Under the pieces are notes generated by a model. It saw only the letters and a list, made by a program, of their open reading frames with translations. It ran no database searches and was not told the DNA's origin. A stretch of DNA of 10,917 nucleotides from an uncultured Actinomycetes bacterium. Lineage in GTDB: Bacteria; Actinomycetota; Actinomycetes; S36-B12. A program made the position numbers and the translations under genes. Shown here piece by piece: positions 1-7,082 of this stretch. The stretch spans positions 1 through 10,917 of the forward strand of contig CALGTB010000061.1 of NCBI GenBank assembly GCA_937902285.1, given 5' to 3'. Each line of letters begins with the position of its first letter. Positions within the stretch are counted from its first letter, which is position 1.

Positions 1-2
1 TC

Positions 3-785
3 CCCACGCTGGTCACCGTGCACAGCGTGTGGGGTCCGTTGGCGGGCCCCGGCTTCGCGCTCTCCGACACGCTGACGAGGTGGACCGGCTGGGGCGCCAC
101 GCTGAGCGCGGTCAGCGGCGTGGCCGCCGACCGCATCGCCCGCGCGGTGCCGGGTGCCGGAGCCATCCTCGTCGTGCCCAACGGCATCGATCCCGCCCAG
201 TGGTCCGTCACGCCCCTGCCGGGCGATCCCGGACTCCTGCGGATCGTGAGCGTCATGCGCATGGCGCCGCGCAAGCGCACTCAGCCGCTCGTCCGGATGA
301 TCGAGGCGGCCTCGGAGCACCTGCTGGGAACTGCCCAGGTGTCGGCCGTGCTGGTCGGCGACGGTCCCGAGCGCGCCGGCGCTGAGCGGTACGTGTCCCG
401 CCATGGCCTTGACACGAGCATCCGGTTCGCGGGCCGTCTGCCACCGGAGGGGATCCGTGCGGCCTTCGCCGCGGCCGACGTCTTCGTGCAGCCCTCCGTC
501 AAGGAGTCCTTCGGGCTCGCGGCGCTCGAGGCCAGGACAGCCGGTCTTCCTGTCGTCGCGCGGTCGCAGACCGGCACGACGGAGTTCATCCGCGACGGAG
601 TCGAGGGTCTGCTCGCCGACGATGACATCGGCATGGGCCGAGCCGTGGCCCGCCTGGGACGTGACCGCGACCTGCTCGCCCGGATGGCCGCGCACAATCG
701 CTCGACGCTGCCCGCACAGGCGTGGCCGCAGGTGCTCGTCACCGTGTCCGAGGCGTACCGCGCAGCCGGCGCGGAAGGCGGCTGA
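3..785 (+). CDS. GT4-type glycosyltransferase, 5' end missing
   Basis: This is the C-terminal part of a GT-B fold, family-4-like glycosyltransferase. It would transfer a sugar from a nucleotide-sugar donor to an unknown acceptor, probably in cell-envelope glycan or glycolipid synthesis. The frame is open to the left edge: the codons before the first possible start (GTG at 18) already read TLVTVHS, the typical strand just before the inter-domain region, so the true start lies outside the window. Visible hallmarks are the VPNGID segment that begins the second domain, VLVGDGPER, and the donor-site E-x7-E motif (ESFGLAALE, codons 504-530) followed by AGLPVVA and a GLL-x-DDD stretch. The stop lies 23 bp before dapF. 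In many actinobacteria miaA sits directly upstream of dapF; here it does not. The fold call is firm. Donor and acceptor cannot be read from the sequence. Confidence 0.88.
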   Translation, partial: PTLVTVHSVWGPLAGPGFALSDTLTRWTGWGATLSAVSGVAADRIARAVPGAGAILVVPNGIDPAQWSVTPLPGDPGLLRIVSVMRMAPRKRTQPLVRMIEAASEHLLGTAQVSAVLVGDGPERAGAERYVSRHGLDTSIRFAGRLPPEGIRAAFAAADVFVQPSVKESFGLAALEARTAGLPVVARSQTGTTEFIRDGVEGLLADDDIGMGRAVARLGRDRDLLARMAAHNRSTLPAQAWPQVLVTVSEAYRAAGAEGG

Positions 786-796
786 GCCCCGGGCGA

Positions 797-802
797 TACG
801 CT
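797..802 (+). promoter_or_regulatory. Putative -10 element of dapF (leaderless transcript)
   Basis: TACGCT fits the actinobacterial TANNNT -10 pattern. It ends six bases before the dapF ATG at 809, so initiation would fall on or next to the A of the start codon. There is no Shine-Dalgarno sequence in the bases before that ATG. I see no good -35, which is common for such promoters. Leaderless start is an inference from this spacing. Confidence 0.5.
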
Positions 803-808
803 GCACGA

Positions 809-1663
809 ATGGCGAGACTGAACGAGCTTCCCTTCGTGAAGGGCCACGGCACCGGCAACGACTTCGTCGTCATCCCCGATGTCGACGGCCGTCTCGACCT
901 CACGAGTGATCAGGTGCGGTGGATCTGCGACCGCCACGTGGGCCTGGGGGCCGACGGGGTGCTCCGCGTGGTCCGCACGGAGCACGTCCCCGAGTTCGCC
1001 GAGTTCGCCGCGGTGGCGGAGTTCTTCATGGATCACCGCAATGCCGACGGGACGCTCGCCGAGATGTGCGGCAACGGGGCTCGCGTCTTCGTCCGCTACC
1101 TCGACGCGACCGGCCTCGTGACCGACAACGACATCGTGATCGCGACCCGCGGGGGACTGCGCAGCGTGACGATCAATCACGACCGCACGATCACGATCGA
1201 CATGGGCATCGCCACGGTTCCCCGGGGCACGGCGACGCCCGTCGTGTCGGTGGGCGACCGTTCGTGGCCGGCTACAGGGGTGCTCATGCCCAATCCGCAC
1301 GCGGTGGTGATGGTCGACGACCTCCTCGAGGCCGGCGACCTGCGCGCGGCGCCGGGGGTGGCCCCCTCTGACGTGTTTCCCGACGGGGTCAACGTGGAGT
1401 TCGCCGTCGACCGCGGCGAGCGGCACGTCGCCATGCGGGTCCATGAGCGCGGCGTGGGCGAGACCCTGTCATGCGGCACAGGGGCCTGCGCCGTCGCCTG
1501 GGCCGTGCGGCGGCAGGTCGAGCCCGACCTCATCGGCGAGTCGACGTGGCAGGTCGACGTGCCGGGTGGCTCCGTGCGGGTGACGGAGACGGCCTCCGGG
1601 TCGATGCTCCTGAACGGGCCTGCCGACCTCGTCGCCCGCGGGACGGTCCTGCTTCCCCTGTAA
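809..1663 (+). CDS. dapF: Diaminopimelate epimerase DapF
   Basis: DapF interconverts LL- and meso-diaminopimelate without a cofactor, in the cytosol, supplying the lysine precursor and the peptidoglycan cross-linking residue. The 284-residue product has the normal family length. The two catalytic cysteines are both present: Cys87 in MCGNGARVF and Cys222 in LSCGTGACA. The N-terminal GTGNDFVVI, the NADGT segment before Cys87, NPHAV and ERGVGETLSCG are the usual substrate-binding blocks. The frame is open upstream to 722, inside the glycosyltransferase gene, but homology starts at the ATG at 809 (MARLNELPFVKGHGTGND), and a -10-like TACGCT lies just before it. A large hairpin begins two bases after the stop. 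The next gene, fhs, is convergent, so dapF is transcribed alone or with the upstream glycosyltransferase gene. Confidence 0.97.
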   Translation: MARLNELPFVKGHGTGNDFVVIPDVDGRLDLTSDQVRWICDRHVGLGADGVLRVVRTEHVPEFAEFAAVAEFFMDHRNADGTLAEMCGNGARVFVRYLDATGLVTDNDIVIATRGGLRSVTINHDRTITIDMGIATVPRGTATPVVSVGDRSWPATGVLMPNPHAVVMVDDLLEAGDLRAAPGVAPSDVFPDGVNVEFAVDRGERHVAMRVHERGVGETLSCGTGACAVAWAVRRQVEPDLIGESTWQVDVPGGSVRVTETASGSMLLNGPADLVARGTVLLPL

Positions 1664-1664
1664 A

Positions 1665-1737
1665 CCCCCGATGCCTCGTCACGTGTGGCTGATCTGGAGG
1701 GTCATTCTCAGCCACGAGTGACGAGGCATCGGAGGGG
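1665..1737. terminator. Long imperfect hairpin between convergent dapF and fhs
   Basis: The outer stem pairs CGATGCCTCGTCAC (1669-1682) with its exact complement at 1718-1731, 14 bp. After a 2-nt mismatch bulge on each side (1683-1684 and 1716-1717), GTGGCTGA (1685-1692) pairs with TCAGCCAC (1708-1715), leaving a 15-nt loop. C/G runs at 1665-1668 and 1732-1737 extend the base with one mismatch. It starts two bases after the dapF stop and most simply acts as a two-way terminator, though no strong T-run follows on the plus strand. It is much longer than an ordinary terminator stem, so it may be a copy of a dispersed palindromic repeat. The rest of the gap (1738-1793) shows only a weak GCGGG/CCCGC stem (1761-1778) near the fhs stop. 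Confidence 0.7.
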
Positions 1738-1793
1738 TTGGGCCGTCGGACGTCCTCGTCGCGGGAAGGGTGACCCGCACCAGGTCGCGCGGA

Positions 1794-3461
1794 TCAGAAC
1801 AGGCCCACCACGCGTCCGTCAACGAGGTCGATCCGCGCGCTCGAGGGCACCCTGGGCAGCCCCGGCATGGTCATGACGTCACCGCACACCATCACGACGA
1901 ACTCGGCTCCCGCGGCGAGCCGCACCTCTCGCACGTTGAGCGCATGGCCGCTCGGCGCGCCACGCAGGCTCGGGTCGGTCGAGAACGAGTACTGGGTCTT
2001 CGCCACGCACACCGGGAATCGGCCGTACCCCTGGGCTTCGAGGTCGGCGATCTGGGCGCGGATCCTCGCGTCCGCGGTGACCTCGCTGGCGCCGTAGACC
2101 CGGGTCGCGATCGCTGTCACCTTCTCCCACAGCGTCGCGTCATCCTCGTAGGTGAAGGTCATCGTGCTGGGGCGCTCGCACAGGCCCACCACGGCCTGGG
2201 CGAGATCGCGCGCGCCGTCACCGCCGTCCGCCCAGTGGGTCGCGAGCACGACGTCGACGCCCATTCCCTGCACGCGATCGCGCAGCAGGTCCAGCTCGGC
2301 CGCCGTGTCGGTGTCGAAGCGGTTGATCGACACGAGGCAGGGAAGGCCATGGATGTCCCTGATGTTCGCGACATGCCGCTCGAGGTTCACCAGGCCCCGG
2401 TCGAGGGCAGGCAGGGACTCCTCGGTGATGGTGGCGAGATCCTGACCGCCGTGATACTTCAGGGCCCGGACCGTCGCCACGATGACGACCGCCGAGGGCC
2501 GCAGGCCCGACGTGCGGCACTTGATGTCCACGAACTTCTCAGCCCCGAGGTCGGCTCCGAAGCCGGCCTCGGTCACGACGTAGTCGGCCAGCTTCATGGC
2601 GGATGTCGTGGCGATGACGGAGTTGCAGCCATGGGCGATGTTGGCGAACGGGCCTCCGTGCACGAACGCAGGGGTGTGCTCCAGGGTCTGGACCAGATTC
2701 GGGGCGAGGGCGTCCTTGAGCAGGACGGTCATGGCTCCGTGCGCGTCGAGGTCGCGTGCGCGGATCGGTTGCTTGGCGCGGCTGTACCCCACGACGATGC
2801 TGCCCAGTCGCTCCCTCAGATCCTCCAGGGATGTCGCAAGGCAGAAGATCGCCATGATCTCGGAGGCGACGACGATGTCGAACCCGTCCTGCCGCGGGAA
2901 GCCGTTGGATGGGCCGCCCAGGCCGACGGTGATGTCGCGCAGCGCCCGGTCGTTCATGTCGATGACGCGCTTCCAGGTGATGCGGCGCACATCGATGTCG
3001 AGGGCATTGCCGTGATGGACATGGTTGTCGATCAGTGCGGCGAGGAGGTTGTTGGCCAGGGCGATCGCACCGAAGTCCCCGGTGAAGTGCAGGTTGATGT
3101 CCTCCATCGGGACGACCTGCGCACGGCCCCCGCCTGCAGCCCCGCCCTTCATCCCGAACACCGGGCCGAGCGAGGGCTCGCGCAGGCACACCATCGCGCG
3201 CTTGCCGATGGCCATGAGCCCGTCGCCAAGGCCGACGCTGGTGGTGGTCTTCCCCTCGCCCGGAGGGGTGGGGCTGATGGCCGTGACCAGGACGAGCCGT
3301 GCAGCCGGGTTCTCGGGCAGCGCGGCCAGGTAGCTGAGGGAGACCTTGGCCTTGTAGTGGCCGTAGGGCTCGAGCGACATCTCGGGGATGCCCAGGCGAG
3401 CGGCCACGGAGACGATCGGGTCCATGGCGGCGGCCTGGGCGATCTCGATGTCCGAGGGCAT
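1794..3461 (-). CDS. fhs: Formate--tetrahydrofolate ligase
   Basis: The enzyme makes 10-formyl-tetrahydrofolate from formate, THF and ATP, feeding purine synthesis and formyl-Met-tRNA in the cytosol. The 555-residue product matches the family length. The ATP loop PTPPGEGKTTT is at residues 64-74, followed by EPSLGPVFG (95-103), the glycine-rich signature GMKGGAAGGG (103-112), PMEDINLHFTGD, and the second signature VATVRALKYHGG. Residue 113, right after the glycine run, is Arg (codon CGT), where the classical signature has Tyr; adjacent AQVVPMED is intact, so I expect an active enzyme. The ATG at 3461 is supported by an AGGAGGT ribosome site. The gene runs against dapF and hflX, which flank it and which lie co-oriented and close together in related genomes, so it looks inserted into that block. 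No folD, purU or glyA is visible nearby. Confidence 0.97.
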   Translation of the reverse strand: MPSDIEIAQAAAMDPIVSVAARLGIPEMSLEPYGHYKAKVSLSYLAALPENPAARLVLVTAISPTPPGEGKTTTSVGLGDGLMAIGKRAMVCLREPSLGPVFGMKGGAAGGGRAQVVPMEDINLHFTGDFGAIALANNLLAALIDNHVHHGNALDIDVRRITWKRVIDMNDRALRDITVGLGGPSNGFPRQDGFDIVVASEIMAIFCLATSLEDLRERLGSIVVGYSRAKQPIRARDLDAHGAMTVLLKDALAPNLVQTLEHTPAFVHGGPFANIAHGCNSVIATTSAMKLADYVVTEAGFGADLGAEKFVDIKCRTSGLRPSAVVIVATVRALKYHGGQDLATITEESLPALDRGLVNLERHVANIRDIHGLPCLVSINRFDTDTAAELDLLRDRVQGMGVDVVLATHWADGGDGARDLAQAVVGLCERPSTMTFTYEDDATLWEKVTAIATRVYGASEVTADARIRAQIADLEAQGYGRFPVCVAKTQYSFSTDPSLRGAPSGHALNVREVRLAAGAEFVVMVCGDVMTMPGLPRVPSSARIDLVDGRVVGLF

Positions 3462-3466
3462 GGTGC

Positions 3467-3473
3467 ACCTCCT
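3467..3473 (-). promoter_or_regulatory. Strong ribosome binding site of fhs
   Basis: On the minus strand AGGAGGT lies five bases before the ATG at 3461. It is the best Shine-Dalgarno match in the window and fixes the fhs start. Confidence 0.85.
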
Positions 3474-3555
3474 CGCTGGGTCTGGACTCGTCGACGCGCA
3501 TCGGGCTCACGCCGGACGGTGTCCTCGAGTGCCCGGTGGGGACCGGCGCCTCCTG

Positions 3556-3585
3556 ACCCTAATCGCAGATGAGCGCCGTCCGTCC
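3556..3585 (-). promoter_or_regulatory. Candidate fhs promoter
   Basis: On the minus strand a TAGGGT -10 candidate (3556-3561) lies 18 bases from a weak -35-like GGACGG (3580-3585). It would give a leader of about 85 nt before the fhs ATG. That leader holds a small CCGGT/ACCGG hairpin (3533-3546) but no riboswitch that I can recognise. The 215-bp divergent gap to hflX has no gene. Confidence 0.3.
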
Positions 3586-3638
3586 CCTTCTCGCGGTCTC
3601 CGCCGGACGAGGTGAGATCCCCAGCCGCGGAGGTCGGC

Positions 3639-3667
3639 TTTGCGTCCGCCCGCGCTCGTGACACGCT
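3639..3667 (+). promoter_or_regulatory. Candidate hflX promoter, possibly leaderless
   Basis: A CACGCT -10 candidate (3662-3667) ends nine bases before the hflX ATG, with a weak TTTGCG -35 candidate (3639-3644) 17 bases upstream. No Shine-Dalgarno sequence precedes the ATG at 3677. The dapF start looks alike (TACGCT then ATG), but the match here is poorer because the -10 begins with C. Confidence 0.3.
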
Positions 3668-3676
3668 GGACCCCTC

Positions 3677-5068
3677 ATGCGCGAAGACAACGACGACCTC
3701 GACACGGGCGGCTACGAGCTCGAGGAGCGGGCGGCACTGCGCCGCGTCGCCGGCCTGTCGACCGAGCTCGAGGACGTCACCGAGGTCGAGTACCGGCAGG
3801 TGCGTCTCGAGCGGGTGGTCCTCGCCGGGGTCTGGACCGAGGGCACGGCACGGGACGCCGAGCGCAGCCTCGCCGAGCTGGCGCTCCTCGCCGAGACCGC
3901 GGGATCGCTGGTGCTCGAGGGCGTCATCCAGCGGCGCGACACCCCCGACCCGGCCACCTACCTCGGCTCCGGCAAGGCCCAGGAGCTGCGGGGCATCGTC
4001 GTCGAGACCGGTGCCGACACCGTGATCTGCGACGGTGAGCTCACGCCGGGGCAGCTGCGCCAGCTCGAGGAGATCGTCAAGGTCAAGGTGGTCGACCGCA
4101 CGTGGCTGATCCTTGACATCTTCGCCCAGCACGCGCGCAGCCGAGAGGGCCAGGCGCAGGTGTCGCTCGCGCAGATGCAGTACCTCCTGCCGCGACTGCG
4201 CGGCTGGGGCGAGTCCCTGTCGAGGCAGGCCGGCGGACGGGCCGGCGGCGCCACGGGCGGCGTGGGCACGCGCGGTCCCGGCGAGACCAAGATCGAGACC
4301 GACCGCCGCCGCATCCGCTCGCAGATGTCGAAGCTGCGCCGCCAGCTCAAGGACATGGAGAAGTCCCGCACGACGCAGCGGGCTGCGCGTCACCGGGCAG
4401 GCATCCCTGCGGTGGCCATCGCCGGCTACACGAACGCCGGCAAGTCGAGCATCCTCAACCGCATGACGGGTGCCGGCGTCCTCGTCGAGAACGCTCTCTT
4501 CGCCACCCTCGACCCGACCGTGCGCCGCACCAAGACGCCGGGCGGACGCGACTACACGGTGGCCGACACCGTCGGCTTCGTCCGCCACCTGCCCCACCAG
4601 CTGGTCGAGGCCTTCCGGTCGACCCTCGACGAGGTGCGCGACGCGGACCTCATCGTGCACGTCGTCGACGGCTCCGACGACGCGCCCGAGGAGCAGATCA
4701 GCGCCGTGCGCGAGGTGCTCAACGACATCGACGCCGGCCAGGTGCCCGAGCTGATCGTCATCAACAAGGCCGACATCGCCGATCCCGAGACGATCGCGAA
4801 CCTCCTGCGACGCGAGCCCGGAGCCGTCGTGGTGTCGGCCCGCACGGGCGCGGGGTTCGACGAGCTGCTGGCGGCCATCGAGCGCGACCTGCCCTCCCTC
4901 CTGCAGGAGGTCGACGTGCTCGTGCCCTACAGCCGGGGCGACCTCGTGTCCCGGGCGCACCGCCAGGGCGAGGTGATCGGAGCCGAGCACGACGAGGCCG
5001 GCACGCGCCTCCACGCGCGCGTCCCCGAGTCGCTGGCGAACGAACTGCGGGCCGCGAGCGGTGAGTGA
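3677..5068 (+). CDS. hflX: GTPase HflX
   Basis: HflX is a translation-factor-class GTPase that binds the 50S subunit and splits stalled or heat-damaged ribosomes. The 463-residue product shows the N-terminal HflX domain (about 30-190, with PATYLGSGKAQEL and ADTVICDGELTPGQLRQLE), the glycine-rich linker (GGATGGVGTRGPGETKIE) followed by a basic coiled-coil helix, and the G domain: G1 GYTNAGKS (250-257), a threonine-containing switch segment (FATLDPT), G3 DTVGF (297-301), G4 NKAD (363-366) and G5 SARTG (387-391). The acidic N-terminal 25 residues are variable in the family. The ATG at 3677 lacks a Shine-Dalgarno sequence and may be leaderless. The stop codon overlaps the downstream helicase start by 8 bp, which implies translational coupling. 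Confidence 0.96.
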   Translation: MREDNDDLDTGGYELEERAALRRVAGLSTELEDVTEVEYRQVRLERVVLAGVWTEGTARDAERSLAELALLAETAGSLVLEGVIQRRDTPDPATYLGSGKAQELRGIVVETGADTVICDGELTPGQLRQLEEIVKVKVVDRTWLILDIFAQHARSREGQAQVSLAQMQYLLPRLRGWGESLSRQAGGRAGGATGGVGTRGPGETKIETDRRRIRSQMSKLRRQLKDMEKSRTTQRAARHRAGIPAVAIAGYTNAGKSSILNRMTGAGVLVENALFATLDPTVRRTKTPGGRDYTVADTVGFVRHLPHQLVEAFRSTLDEVRDADLIVHVVDGSDDAPEEQISAVREVLNDIDAGQVPELIVINKADIADPETIANLLRREPGAVVVSARTGAGFDELLAAIERDLPSLLQEVDVLVPYSRGDLVSRAHRQGEVIGAEHDEAGTRLHARVPESLANELRAASGE

Positions 5069-7028
5069 CGACGAGGCGCTGACGACGGCGCTGGCGGCGG
5101 TGGTCGCCTCCATCGGGGGCGACGAGCGCGACGGGCAGCTGCGGATGGCACAGGCGGTCGCCGCCGCCCTCGACGGCGATGGCCACGCCGTCGTCCAGGC
5201 GGGCACCGGCACCGGCAAGTCCGTCGGTTACCTCGTCCCTGCCGCGCTGCACGCCACGGCCGCCGACGGCGGTGCGGTCGTCATCGCGACGGCCACGATC
5301 GCCCTGCAGAAGCAGCTCGTCGATCGCGACCTGCCCCGCGTCGCCGAGGCGCTGGGCCCGGTGATCGGCCGGCCGCTGCGCTTCGCCGTGCTCAAGGGCC
5401 GCAACAACTACGTGTGCCTGCAGAAGCTGCACGGAGCCCCAGCGGAGGACGAGTCCGAGGGGCTGTTCGACGCCCCGCGCAGCGCCCTGGGCCAACAGGC
5501 GACGGCGGTTCGCGCGTGGGCCGAGGGCACGACGACCGGCGACCGCGACGAGTACCCCGACGACATCGACCCCCGTGTGTGGCGGGGGTTCTCGGTGGGG
5601 CGGCGGGAGTGCGTGGGGGAGGCCCGCTGCGCCTTCGGCGAGGAGTGCTTCACGGCGCTGCGGAGGGTCAAGGCCCAGGAGGCCGACATCGTCGTCACCA
5701 ACCACGCGATGCTCGCCATCGACGCCCTCGAGGGCATCCCGGTGCTGCCCGAGCATGACGCGGTCATCATCGACGAGGGCCACGAGCTGGTCGACCGGGC
5801 CACGGCCGCCGTCACCGGTGAGCTCACCGTGGCGATGGTCGAGCGCGGCCTGACGCGCTCGCGCAAGCTCCTCGACGGCGAGACCGCCGAGCGCCTCCAG
5901 GACGCCGCAGAGTCGCTCGACGACGCGCTCAGGCTGGCTGCCGCGGCCCTCAGCGGGCCGACGCGCCTCGAGGAGCTCGGTCGTGACCTCGTGCTGGCGC
6001 TCACGGTGGTGCGTGATGCGTGCCATCAGGCGATGGCGGAGGTCAACGCCGACAAGGACGGCAAGGACCCCGATGCCATGGCGGCCCGCCAGCAGGCGCG
6101 GGGAGCGCTGGAGGAGGTGCACGACGTCGCGGGCACCCTCCTGGCCATGGGCGCCCACGACGTGGTGTGGCTCGACCCGGGCGAGAACCGCGCCCCGGTG
6201 CTCAAGGTGGCCCCGCTGTCGGTCGCCGGACTGCTGCGCACCGCGCTGTTCGACCGCACCCCGGTCGCGATCACGAGCGCGACCCTCACCGTCGGCGGCG
6301 GCTTCGACGCCCTGCTCATGTCCCTGGGCCTCGATGCGGAGGAGACGACCACCGTCGACGTGGGGTCACCCTTCGACCACGCGCGACAGGGCATCCTCTA
6401 CGTGGCGAAGGACGTCCCCGCTCCTGGCCGCGACGGCGTCGCCATGGAGGCCCTTGACGAGCTGGCCGACCTCATCGTCGCCGCGGGCGGACGCACGCTC
6501 GCGCTGTTCAGCAGCTGGCGGGGCGTCGAGCGGGCGGCCGAGTACCTGCGCGTGCGCCTCGGCGACGATCCGGCGCTGCCCATCCTCGTCCAGCGCCGAG
6601 GCGACGCCGTCGGCTCGCTGGTCGAGCGCTTCGCCGCCGATCCGGGCAGCACGCTGCTGGGCACGGTGTCGCTGTGGCAGGGCGTCGACGTGCCGGGGGA
6701 GTCGTGCATCCTCGTGGTGATCGACCGGATCCCGTTCCCGAGGCCCGACGACCCCCTGCTGGCCGCCCGGCAGAAGGCGGTCGATGATGCGGGCGGCTCA
6801 GGATTCCGCTCGGTCTCGGTGCCGCGAGCGGGGCTGCTGCTCGCGCAGGGCGCCGGTCGACTCATCCGCGGCACGGGCGACCGTGGCGTGGTCGCCGTCC
6901 TCGACTCGCGGCTCGCGACCGCCGGCTACGCCCGCGCGCTGCGCGACAGCCTGCCGCCGTTCTGGTACACGACCGACCGGACGACCGTCATCGGGGCTCT
7001 GGAGAGGCTGCGCGACGAGCTTGCCTAG
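5061..7028 (+). CDS. DinG/XPD-family Fe-S DNA helicase
   Basis: This is a superfamily 2 ATP-dependent helicase of the DinG/YoaA/XPD group, expected to unwind DNA 5'-3' and resolve structures such as R-loops or D-loops. The 655-residue product has Walker A AGTGTGKS (47-54), DEGH box (238-241), TSATL (405-409), the SLWQGVDVPG segment (from 537) and motif VI QGAGRLIR (596-603). Four cysteines fit the 4Fe-4S site: Cys119, Cys184, Cys190 and Cys196. The last three are spaced C-x5-C-x5-C, very close to the E. coli DinG cluster. There is no N-terminal exonuclease domain. The GTG at 5061 overlaps the end of hflX by 8 bp, so the two are probably cotranscribed. I see no LexA box upstream, so direct SOS control as for E. 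coli dinG is not supported. The 3' end lies inside a tandem duplication shared with lexA. Confidence 0.94.
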   Translation: MSDDEALTTALAAVVASIGGDERDGQLRMAQAVAAALDGDGHAVVQAGTGTGKSVGYLVPAALHATAADGGAVVIATATIALQKQLVDRDLPRVAEALGPVIGRPLRFAVLKGRNNYVCLQKLHGAPAEDESEGLFDAPRSALGQQATAVRAWAEGTTTGDRDEYPDDIDPRVWRGFSVGRRECVGEARCAFGEECFTALRRVKAQEADIVVTNHAMLAIDALEGIPVLPEHDAVIIDEGHELVDRATAAVTGELTVAMVERGLTRSRKLLDGETAERLQDAAESLDDALRLAAAALSGPTRLEELGRDLVLALTVVRDACHQAMAEVNADKDGKDPDAMAARQQARGALEEVHDVAGTLLAMGAHDVVWLDPGENRAPVLKVAPLSVAGLLRTALFDRTPVAITSATLTVGGGFDALLMSLGLDAEETTTVDVGSPFDHARQGILYVAKDVPAPGRDGVAMEALDELADLIVAAGGRTLALFSSWRGVERAAEYLRVRLGDDPALPILVQRRGDAVGSLVERFAADPGSTLLGTVSLWQGVDVPGESCILVVIDRIPFPRPDDPLLAARQKAVDDAGGSGFRSVSVPRAGLLLAQGAGRLIRGTGDRGVVAVLDSRLATAGYARALRDSLPPFWYTTDRTTVIGALERLRDELA

Positions 7029-7082
7029 CGGCGCCGCAGCACCGTGACGAGCGTGCCTAGAGGCGGCGCAGCACTGAGACGA
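7014..7082. repeat. 32-bp tandem duplication joining the dinG-like and lexA 3' ends
   Basis: Unit 1 (7014-7045) and unit 2 (7046-7077) are the same in 27 of 32 positions, and a further GACGA (7078-7082) starts a third copy. Each unit carries the coding end of the helicase on the plus strand (Asp-Glu-x-Ala-stop) and the coding end of lexA on the minus strand (Val-Leu-Arg-Arg-x-stop), with the two stops sharing one CTAG. The helicase uses the stop in unit 1 (7026-7028) and lexA uses the stop in unit 2 (7057-7059). Unit 1 read on the minus strand still spells LVTVLRRR-stop, a copy of the LexA tail. Confidence 0.85.

Noticed and set aside
3474..3560. ZTP (pfl) riboswitch in the fhs leader
   Set aside because: fhs is a classic ZTP riboswitch target and GGGTCAGGAG faintly recalls the 5' part, but the conserved 3' CCGCCTGGG-type segment and the pseudoknot partners are absent. 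A covariance-model search with the ZTP family would settle it.
1770..3572. 600-codon open frame on the plus strand opposite fhs
   Set aside because: It is a shadow of the GC-rich fhs gene: the translation is His/Arg/Asp/Gly-rich low-complexity sequence with no motif, while the minus strand encodes a full formate-THF ligase.
3149..5218. 689-codon open frame on the minus strand across hflX and part of fhs
   Set aside because: It crosses two real genes in a non-coding frame, and its sequence is compositional noise.
4761..6158. 465-codon open frame on the minus strand across hflX and the helicase
   Set aside because: It is antisense to two well-supported genes with all motifs intact, and shows no domain.
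7054..7082. Terminator between the helicase gene and lexA
   Set aside because: The repeats here are direct, not inverted. The only palindrome, GCGGCGCCGC (7029-7038), has no loop or T-run, so it does not look like an intrinsic terminator.
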